Of a DNA stretch of 64,000 bases, positions 45,901-58,800 are shown in pieces (the first letter of the stretch is position 1; every line of letters starts with the position of its first letter). The notes below the pieces were generated by a model. The model worked only from the letters and a program-made list of their open reading frames with translations. It ran no database searches and was not told where the DNA came from. This DNA is from Watersipora subatra (taxonomy: Eukaryota > Bryozoa > Gymnolaemata > Cheilostomatida > Watersiporidae). Where the stretch lies: contig NC_088717.1 in assembly GCF_963576615.1 (NCBI RefSeq), positions 53,572,526-53,636,525 on the forward strand, written 5' to 3'. The position numbers and the translations under genes were made by a program.

Positions 45901-48470
45901 TTTAGACATTTTATCTGAAGAGTGTGATACTTATTGTACCACATGAAACTATTAGTAATAAAATGTTTAACTTATAGAGTGAAGTTCCACTTATACACAT
46001 TTTATAATCTAGCTCAGATTTATCATTCATTGAGCACTCTGTAACGAACTGTGCAGCATCCACTTTGTCTATATATATATATATATTTATTTCTAACTAT
46101 TCTAACCTGCTGAAAGGTGGACGATTAACCTGGAAAAAGACTAAAGGGCCACAATGTTGACTGAATGACACAGGTTTCAATCTCACATGATGCAATCTTT
46201 TTTTAACTTTTAACCATTGCTTCAGACAGATGGATATGGCTCTTATTATAGTAAAGCTTACTCTGTGCTGTGTGCCACGGTTACTCGAGTTATGGCTTAA
46301 AAATAATTTATTTTAGGTTGCAATGGAAGAGAGCCTAACGATTGACTCTCTGAATCGACAACTGCAAACTGAAGGAATGTTTTATTATTGATACGGGGAG
46401 ACACTTTTCTGTTTACCTTATAAAAATCAATTTAAATTTGAGATATACAGTAAATAGAATCATGACTACAAATATATTGTCTATGCTCCTAAGAAGTTAT
46501 GAAGCAGGACGCTTTTCTTTGTCAGAATAACTCACTTATCATACGGAGGTCTTTATAACTTGCTAATTTCTGTTGACGTTTGTTAGGTAGCAAACATAAA
46601 TTACATTTTGAGTGGTGGCAAAATTACAGTGGTAGTAGCAGGTATGACACCCAACCTCAAATTGCTTCTCGCAACTAGGCATGCCTGCGGCCATTGAGGT
46701 TCCTTTGCTACTAGATACAGCTAAGATAACAGAGCTATTTTTAGACACCAATGTACTTACAAACATGCACAGCCTTTGCTTACATCAAACAAAGCAGACA
46801 TCAGACTTAGTATTAGAGCAATTACTAGCATAATGTTATCTTCATGGTAATAAGTTATACAAACAGCACAAGAATTGTATTGATCAATGTGCTATCAACA
46901 CATTGATCAATGTTTTAAATGGAGGTAATCTATTCTAAAATGGAGATACTTTTGTGAATATTTTATATTTATTCCTAATTAGATACAGCCCTTACTTGGT
47001 TAAGCTTGCTAGTTAATGAATGTCTTTCCAAATGCAACCTGTGTTTTATGGTCTTGTGAGATAATCTTGTGCTTGATTCATCACAACCGTCTCCATAGCA
47101 ACAGTTGATTCTAGTTTATTATTTTAGCCACCTATACGTACAGTTAGCTAAGGCGTTATACAAACATATGTTCTTGTGCATGATTGACAGCTTCTCTTGA
47201 CAGTTTTTCTATTATGAATTCGTGAATATATTTTAGTAAATATAGTTTAGTAAATATACTTCAGAAAATATGTTTTAGCATGTGTGTTTATCTCCACCTG
47301 CAGCAACACATCAATTTTTTCCATTCATCAACCAAATTTGAGTTGACTCAAGAGCAGTATCAATGCTGAACTTTCCGAAATTTATTGTATTTGGTAACTT
47401 TGAACTCTAAAAAAATTGTGAAAATCAGTAATTGCGACAAAAATTTATTACTTTTTTATTTAATATTTACATTTTATGAGTTTCCATTTTGAACTGATTA
47501 GCGTATGCACTGGTGCAGTAAGCATTCTCATCTAGCTAATTATAGAATACTTGTAGCTCTAATATTTTAATTCGTTACAACTAAAATGATTATATTAGAA
47601 AAGTTTTATAGATAAATAATTTATATCCTAATATATAATTCGCTAACAGAAACTGAGCATTCAAACTAATAGCTGGAAACTTGCCAAAATATTTTTGCAG
47701 TCTAACCTGAGTTTTACTGGAATCTTTGTGGAAGCATCCTAAACTATCATTAGAATTCAACTAAACTTTAAGTAAAATTCTACTAAACTCTTACTGAAAT
47801 TCTACAAGAATCTAACTGAGCTTTTTACAGGATCATACCTGACCTTGTGGAATCTTACAAAAACTTCTCTGGAATCTTACAGGAGTTAAAAACAATTTGG
47901 TTTCAGAGTATCAATACTTTAGTGAAATGGAGTAGTGACTTCGAGGTAACTCAAGTATGCCAAAGCAGTGTTAAAAAGTTTATTTGACAGAATTAGTGAA
48001 GTTTCAAGATGCAAAAGAACTGCAAATATTTGATAGAAAAAAGAAAAAAGAAATTCCACAGGTAATTTTTACAATTGAACTGAGCCCAGGTTTCTTGGGT
48101 AAAAAATGTCATTAAAAGAATTTCCCAATTGCAAGCAACCTACTGTACTTCCAAAAATTAATTCCAAAGATTTTAAGTTGCAAAGAGTAATTCTAATTGC
48201 TTCCTTTATTGCAACCCAGTGAAAGTTTTAGGCCCTTTGTGCCCTGAAGTTGTAGCCTTTTTTTAAAGTTTGGGCTAACTTGACTTAAGGACAAGACAGA
48301 ATTGCCAGGAATGCGACTAACGTTGTAGGTTTTTAGTGTATGAAACTAGCTAGTTACTAGCTAAATTTATTAGATGCTATTAGATGGTTAGTGGAACTAC
48401 AATTATTACTTTTCAGTACATCATATATAATTGTAATGTGGCCTAGATATTGAGAACACCCAACCAGCAA
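45901..48470. other. Unrecognised non-coding sequence
   Basis: No gene recognised. At 46620-46690 a tggtagtagcaggtatgaca stretch resembles part of the repeat near 48490-48830. A short (TA)n tract is at 46070-46085. Confidence 0.45.
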
Positions 48471-48739
48471 GTTGAGGTTAAATTCCTAAAGGAAGCCATC
48501 AGTGGTGACAGGAATGACATTCAACTTTAAATTGCTCTGGTAGAAACTAAATTATGTGCATAAACATGCGCGTAAACAATCTCTTGAAGATGTGTAGTCA
48601 CCTTAGCTTACAGCAAGCTGAATGTATGCTTGTTTATAGAAACATTAGCATTTTGATTTTTTTCGCGTGCGTCTGAGCCAGATAAACCTCAATGAGTAGA
48701 GGCAAGGCCAGTTTTAAACAATGATTTAAGGGTAGATGT

Positions 48740-48835
48740 CATTCTTGTCACTATCAGTGGCCTTTTTGTCAACTGAACTCCAACCAGTCGTTTACAGCCC
48801 AGGGATTTAGACCCCTGAGACACGGCTGCTCTCTG
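48740..48835 (-). mobile_element. Possible tRNA-headed SINE
   Basis: The minus strand reads GCCGTGTCTCAGGGGTCTAA, ATCCCTGGGCTGTAAACGAC and TGGTTGGAGTTCAGTTGAC, a tRNA-like order of A-box-like and B-box-like boxes. The boxes are imperfect. Confidence 0.4.
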
Positions 48836-48892
48836 TGAATACTATTGTTGTGCTGTACTGGGATATATTACTATCAACAACTAACATGCACC

Positions 48893-49136
48893 ATCTTAGT
48901 GAAAAGGTTTTAGAATTGGTGGTTAAATAAATTCTAAACACTTGAAATTTTATATCAGGAGACAATGACATGTACATTCCGGATGAACTAAAAGTATAAC
49001 AAGAATTAGTTTTTTCGATCAAAACTTAGTGAAAAGGTTTTAGAATTGGTGTTTAAATAAATGCTAAACACTTGAAATTTTATATCAGGAGACAATGGAA
49101 TGTACATTCACAATGATAAAGAGTAAAACAAGGATT
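48893..49136 (+). repeat. ~125-bp tandem duplication
   Basis: cttagtgaaaaggttttaga and ttttatatcaggagacaatg occur twice, about 129 bases apart, with roughly 90% identity by eye. Confidence 0.9.
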
Positions 49137-51839
<2,703 letters not shown>

Positions 51840-52240
51840 GTTTTGCGTAGTTGAAATAAATTAGGAGAAAAAATAAAACAACTACAAAAGAGATTACATG
51901 AAAATGTGAAATAGTTAGCAAGTAATAGCTAAATTAAGTTGGTTTTGTTACAATCACAATAAAAGATCATTCAGTAATTCGGTATTGATACAATTAATAC
52001 GAACTGAGAAAACAAAATAAAAATCCTGAATATGTTGAATTAATAATAACAATTTCTGCATAGAAGTGTGTGTATAAAAAAGGGTACTGCTTCATCAAAA
52101 GCTATCCATCAGAACCTTTCTCATGATATACATTTTGAAAGTTAAAATAGCAAATGTTGTTATGTGTTAAATACAAATCAATTTTCTGACCAGACTTTTT
52201 ATTACCAGGGCACGTCGGGTAGTACAGCTAGTAGTTTGTA
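51840..52240 (+). repeat. Dispersed repeat family B, copy 5 (foldback form)
   Basis: It begins with gttgaaataaattaggagaa in plus orientation and ends with the family head in minus orientation (taccagggcacgtcgggtag, tacagctag). Confidence 0.65.
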
Positions 52241-53089
52241 ATAACACAAATTAGACACCTACCATCATAGCAAGGCTCTCTACCAGACAGATAAGACTAA
52301 GTTTTATACATGTTTATTAAAAGCCTCTCAGAAAAAATATATGAAGTATAAATTTTTATTGTTTTTGTTCCTTCTTGGTGTGTGATGTGAGAATTTTAGA
52401 GACTTCTAGAAGAACTGTTATTTTCATAGTGCTCTTCATAGCAAAACTAAATGTAGGTTGCCTTACGCCATTTTAATTTCTACAATGATGCCTTCATATA
52501 CTGTTGATTAAATATCTGTGCTGCTTCTATTTGCCTTATTATGCCTGCATTGCTAAAAGTTTCAGGGCAGAATGTGTTGCGTTCTATAAATATGTGTTTA
52601 ATGGATGCAAGTACAGAAAAATATTACTGTTTGTATTTAAGTTTTTCTATCAAACTCACTTAAATCATTTATGACAAGCAAACAATTGCCCAGCTTTAAC
52701 TAGACTATATAGTGTAGCTAATGCTGGGAAACATTTTTTCCATGCTTGCCTACAATAAACACATATTTATAGACAGCAACACATCTTGACCTGAAGTTTT
52801 TTAGCAATGCAGGTAATTAAAAATGAGGTCCAATGTTATTAGTTTCTTTAGTTAGCACATTTACCTTACATGTAAGTCATACTCTAAGGAAAGTGGTGGT
52901 ATAAAGGAACGCGGAATGATTGTAACAATTAAAACTCAGTAATGATGGTAATAGAATGGTTTTTAGCAGTCAGAGAAATTACTGTTTGAAGAATATATTG
53001 TGATTTAAAGTTATATTTTGTGCCAAATTTAGCAAAATATGTCGATTATGCGTTTTTCATACCTCCTTTAGTTTGTATTCATTACATGC
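52241..53089. other. Unrecognised non-coding sequence
   Basis: No coding signal or known repeat seen. Confidence 0.45.
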
Positions 53090-53093
53090 TTAA

Positions 53094-53967
53094 AGGTTGA
53101 CTTGCAACAAAATTCCCATTACAATTATTTGGTATCAAAAGATTCACCATGTCTTACTCTGCTGTGTTGTAGGTGCAAAATATGTGGAAATGTGATTACA
53201 AGCTCATAAAAGCTCAAAAACGAACAGTTAATCGCAGTCACACGAGACCGCCATAGATTAGAATATTTTTCAAAATGGCTTAAATGTTACGTAGTTGTAC
53301 AAGATGGCTTCTGTTTACACTTTCACGCAACCTCATTCGTCGATATATTTTCATAAATATACTTCACGCATTCAACAAAACCATGTCTATTGTTCTTACG
53401 TGTCTATTTTATTGCCATTGTAATGCTGTCTCTTATAGGACTGACATCTTATAACCTACCGTGAAAATTCGTTTAATATTTTAACCTTAGCTCAAAGGAT
53501 TATATATCATTGTCTGATAAACATGATGAGCCTGTTAGTCACCTGTGATAATCGAAAAATTCTGCAGAAATTATTCGCGAAGTATGGATCACATGATCAG
53601 ATTACAACTAGACGATTAGACTAAGCCGAAACAAAACTGTAAAGTAGCGAGCATCTATATTTGATACAGAGTCTTCAGTAAAACCCGAAGTGTTTGTCAT
53701 AAACTAGTGCTACGAGAAGTTTTATATTGAGCCTTTTATTGGCCTTTCAATTTACGTGACAACATCACGTGTCAAAACAATAACCAAATGGATTTAGTAC
53801 GTCAGAGAAATAAACTGATTCCGATCTACGACGGCTTTTCGTTTTTGAGCTCTAAGAGCTTGTAATCACATTACTACATATTTTGCACCTACAACACAGC
53901 CGAGTAAGACATGGTGAATCTTTTGATACCAAATAATTGTAATGTGAATTTTGTTGCAAGTCAACTT
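53094..53967. mobile_element. TTAA-flanked long-inverted-repeat element, copy C2
   Basis: Starts aggttgacttgcaacaaaat, ends with its reverse complement; TTAA at 53090-53093 and 53968-53971. Same family as C1 and C3. Confidence 0.88.
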
Positions 53968-53971
53968 TTAA

Positions 53972-54480
53972 AAGACAACGATGCTGACTTTGCTCTGTTT
54001 ATAAAAAAAGCTATCAGTAAACCCAGTGATGCCTGAGATTCATTTCATTATTAACCAGATTGCCCACAGTTGGAAGCTCAGAAAGCTGGTTCCCAAGAGC
54101 CAAATGAAGGTTTGAACCCAACCATTTTAGTGATAGTGAAGTTTTATATTTTAGTGAAATATGGATGGAACAGGCAAAAAATGGAAATGAATAGCATTTA
54201 CACAGACTAACAGACAGACAGACTAACAGACAGACACACAATGTTAATGTAGGAATTATTAATATAGATGTTAGTTCTGTCACACAATCGGTTATGGACA
54301 GCAATCATTTTTGTAGAGATGTAGCCAGGAGTCAGGTCATGTGATTATACCCGCTATCGGATAACCATAAAAACCGGTACGACCTGTCTAGTAGGTTGAG
54401 AGGTCAGCGAATAAACTTACCACCAGGCCTTCAAGCCTGATGGGTGAACTGGACATCCTGACATTTGTCACAGGTCTGTG
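53972..54480. other. Unrecognised non-coding sequence
   Basis: aaacttaccaccaggccttc and gatgggtgaactgg near 54413-54453 vaguely resemble the 3' end of the R2-type element (gcttaccacccatacgggtt), so a retroelement tail is possible. Confidence 0.35.
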
Positions 54481-54554
54481 GTGGGTCATGCCAGTCAGTG
54501 TAATGTGACACGCACAGAGCCACTAGAGCAGGGATTAATCAAATTTTCTTTTAG

Positions 54555-54870
54555 TTGGTCACTGCAACAAGAGATGGGTTTACTCTGCCTTGGCCTGTTC
54601 TTGCCTCTGAGAACCCTTATCACTGCCAAGTGTGTGTTACAAGTTCAGCAAAGGCTAGGAGCATTTTAAACCCTTTTGCAAGCAGTTCTTGGGAAATGGT
54701 TAATCAAAAATCTATTTTGAAGCAAAATACAAAGAAGCCGGATATGGACAGGAATGGTTGGCAAGAAAGAGCTAAGAATAAAGATGATTGGAGATGTTTG
54801 ATCAGACCAAAATGAGGACAGTCATTGTCGCACCCACCAACTGCTATGATGATGATGAGCCTGCAGTAAA
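54555..54870 (+). pseudogene. Possible retroelement ORF tail
   Basis: A plus-strand frame contains TLPWPVLASENPYHCQVCVT and DMDRNGWQERAKNKDDWRCL, with a C-terminal pattern (DR..W...A..R..WR.L) seen at the ends of many LINE ORFs. No catalytic motif is visible, so the call is weak. Confidence 0.3.
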
Positions 54871-54899
54871 CTGAACATTGTTCTAACATAACTGTCTAC

Positions 54900-55585
54900 G
54901 ATTCTTCATTTTACCAAGAAAATGTCTTTGGCGTCGTGTAGATACAGTATAGAGTCTTCAATAAGTTAGACTGCACATAGCCTTTTTACATGGTTTTAAG
55001 GGTTTATAATAACTCAAACATGATACGCTGAAAGAGCTTGTTGTGGAACTGACTTTGGAAACTTTTGAACTTTTCAAGCAGGTTTTTGAAACATCATTTA
55101 TCTCTGACATAGCTGAAGATAATGACAGATCATATATTATAGTAACTTCCTATAATACTTATTATATAATTATTTATTATTATAATAATTTGCATTATCA
55201 TTTATTACTATAATAATATTATTATAATATTATCATAATATTATTATAATATTATTACAATAACAATTCCTCCAACTGTCCAATGCCAGGGTTAAAGGTT
55301 GACACAAACAATAGCATCTTACAGGATATAAACTCGTGAGATACTGTTTGGCAACACAGCACTCCAACAACTGTGCTAATCTATTGCCATTCAGCATTTC
55401 TGAATAGTTGGGCACATACTTATTCTTTGTGGTCTATCACCACTCATGACAATCTCTCATGGCCTACCAGACTACCAGAATGCTAATTACCCTATGTGCA
55501 TGTGTAAGGGTCTTTTCAGCTTGAAAGTGTTAAAAACTGCTGTCTGTCTAAAAGTCCTACTTTTGTCTGAGTTCTGTGTCTTAGG
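54900..55585. other. AT-rich sequence with ttataatatta palindromes
   Basis: 55140-55262 is built of taataatattataa-type imperfect palindromes. No gene. Confidence 0.6.
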
Positions 55586-55840
55586 GTTACAAAAAAATGT
55601 CAGGGAGCTCTCAGCACAGGTGCATGTAAATTACAAAAATATTAGTTCTCCTGAGCTCAGGCTAATAAATCTAATTTAAGAAGTTCGAAGTTTCCATCTC
55701 AAGCCAATAAGCAAACGGCTATTAATCATAGACTTATTTTGATTCAACGATTCAAGCAGTTTGAAGTTCAACCTGTAAATTGAGCGACCTAGTGCACAGG
55801 AACTAGTCAGAGAAATATTTACAAGCCAGAAAACAGTTAG
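55586..55840 (+). repeat. Gene B upstream segment, duplicated at 60000-60570
   Basis: ctgagctcaggctaataaat, atctaatttaagaagttcga and the tttgaagttcaacctg and agcgacct blocks recur in the same order at 60030-60060 and 60515-60555, where the copy is split by about 370 bases of other sequence. It ends about 20 bases before the gene B start codon. Confidence 0.6.
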
Positions 55841-55859
55841 CAGAATAAGTTCTACTGCC

Positions 55860-55890
55860 ATGCAAAAGGTATCAGCGATCCTCGGTTTAG
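55860..55890 (+). CDS. B exon 1: start codon, signal peptide part 1
   Basis: ATG at 55860; MQKVSAILGL plus one base; donor GTAAGG. Same length and leftover base as A2 exon 1. Confidence 0.65.
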
Positions 55891-58800
55891 GTAAGGTCAG
55901 TTCGTTGGTTTGTGAGAAATACTGTGAATCATTGAAAACATACATATAGTATTAAGTACTTGTAAGTAAATTAATGTGGTTCAATTTTAAAAGAATTTTT
56001 GTTGACCCAAAATAGATGCAGATATAATTAATCTATCTGATGCATTATTGATATGTTACGCATACTGTTCTTACATTACTGAAATGTATATACTGCAGGT
56101 CTGTATCTGGTGTGGTGGACCACAGGACAGGGTGAGTTAAATTCAAATGTATATGTATATATACTTACACATGTACATTTATGTGTAAATGTGCATATAT
56201 TTATAATTATAGATATATAAATACAGTGAACTTATGAAACTGAAATCAGAGTGCTCAATGCATAAAGCAAAGCTAAAACTAAAATATTACAGGAAAAACG
56301 TGTGTCTGAGTTCAAATCAATTTATTAGTAAATAGTTTTATGCCTCTGCGAGGCAATTATCAGATAAAATGACTTTGTTCAATAAAAGCAGTAAATATAC
56401 ACAGGGTGTAGTCACAAGCATACAGATTAAAACTAAAGCTGAATCAGGAAATAAGTTGGTAGGAGCTAAGTTACACTACTGTTCTTAAAGGTTGACTTGC
56501 AACAAAATTCACATTACAGTTATTTGGTATCAAAAGATTCACCATGTCTTACTCTGTTGTGTGGTAGGTGTCAAATACGTAGAAATGTGATTACCAGCTC
56601 TTAAAAGCTCAAAAACGAAATGCCACCGTAGATTGGAATCTGTTTATTTATCTGACGTAGTCATTCCAATTTGGTTATCGTCTTGTCATGTATGTTCTCA
56701 CGTGAATTGAAAGGTCAATAAAAAGCTTAATGTAAAACTTATCATAGCACTAGTTTATGACAAACACTTCGGGCTTTACCAAAGACCCCATATCAAATAT
56801 AGATGCTCGCTACTTTACAGTTTTCTTTCGGCATTATTTAATCGTCAAGTCGTAATATGATCATGTGACCCAATACTTCGTAAATAATTTTTGCAGCTCT
56901 TTTCGATTATCACAGGTAACCAACAGGCTCATCATGATTATCAGACAATGATATATACTTCTTCGAGGTAAGGTTAAAAAGTTTAACGATTTTTTACGGT
57001 AAGTTATAAAATATCAGTGCTAAAAGTGACAGCATTACAACGGCGATAAAACAGACACGTAAAAACAATAGACATGGTTTTATTGAATGCGTAAAGTATA
57101 TTTGTGAAAATATTTCGACGAATGAGGTTGCATGAAAGTGTAAACAGAAACCATCCTGTAACAACTACGTCCCATTTGAGCCGTTTTGGAAAGCGAATCC
57201 AAACTAGGGCGGTCTCGTGTGGCTGCGATTAACTGTTCGTTTTTGAGCTTTTAAGAGCTTGTAATCACATTTCCATATATTTTGCACCTACAACACAACA
57301 GAGTAAGACATGGCGAATCTTATGATACCAAATAACTGTAATGTGAATTTTGTTGCAAGTCAACCTTTAAGCAGGTATTTGGCCGCTTGTCTACATGTAG
57401 AGACAAGTTCATTTCGCTTATTTAGGGACGACATGTCAGGCTTGCATAATATGAAAAAATTTTCCCATATACATAGATTGCATTTATTAGTTGCACTGCT
57501 GTATGCATTGGCTTGTTTCAGTAGCTTCCACTTAATTGAGTAATGGGTGTTAGTGTTTTTCAGCTGCCAAATATATTTACTGAGTTCAGTGCTCAGCTTT
57601 CTTGCCTCGTTTCAAAAGGTTGCAGTATGATTGTTGTATCGGGCCTTAAACTGACCTTCTGTTAGCCCTACATAAGTTTTATCAGTATTTTCTGCTGTTA
57701 CTGCATGTGGCTTGATATATGCAAGATGATGTTAGGCATTTCTCATTGAGGGGGCAGTTAGCTTTGACTTTGCAGTTGCACTGTCTGATGTGATGGTCGT
57801 TGTTGTTAGTTGACAGTAGTCGAGAGTTGTGTGCACTTATAATGTTCTTTATGCTAGTGCAGCAACTATAGCTGACCTTGATGTAACTACGATTAAAGAT
57901 CTTATGGAGCTCGTGGTGCTGGGGGAATTCTATTTATGCAAATGTTCCACCTTCTATCAACAAGAGACTAAGACGCCGTTATATAATTTTTTCACCTTAC
58001 AAAGTGAACCACGATATTTTGCCATCCTCGCCATACAAAAACAATAGATTTTTGACTTTTTTCTCCAAACAATATCAACAAAAAGTTCTTTCGGAATTAA
58101 AATTTGGCAGTCGGTATGCTGATTACATGGAAATAATGATGATGCCGATATGTTATTCACCAAAATTTCTCTCACAACGCCTAAAAGAGGCGTTGTAAGA
58201 GGGAGTTCAGTAAATAGGATGTGTTCAAACTTTCAAACTTCATATCATAAAAAAAGAGTTTTGTGCAATTGAAATAAATTAATAGAAAAATAAAACAACT
58301 GTAAAAGTGTTCAAGTGCAAATGTGAAATAATCAGCATTTAATGGCTAAATAAAGTCTGTTTTGCTACGATAACAATAAGAAATGACTTTGGTAATAATA
58401 CTATTAATACAAACTGAGAAAAAAAATAAAAATCATGAATATGTTAACTAATAATAACAATGAGTACATAGAAGTGTATGTGTATAAAAAATGTTACTGT
58501 TGCAGCAGAAGCCATTCATCAAAAATTTGAATACGACGATACTGGTACCGCTAGATACTGGTACCGCTAGATACTGGTACCGCTAGATACTGGTACCGCT
58601 AGATACTGGTACCGCTAGATACTGGTACCGCTAGATACTGGTACCGCTAGATACTGGTACCGCTAGATACTGGTACCGCTAGATACTGGTACCGCTAGAT
58701 ACTGGTACCGCTAGATACTGGTACCGCTAGATACTGGTACCGCTAGATACTGGTACCGCTAGATACTGGTACCGCTAGATACTGGTACCGCTAGATACTG

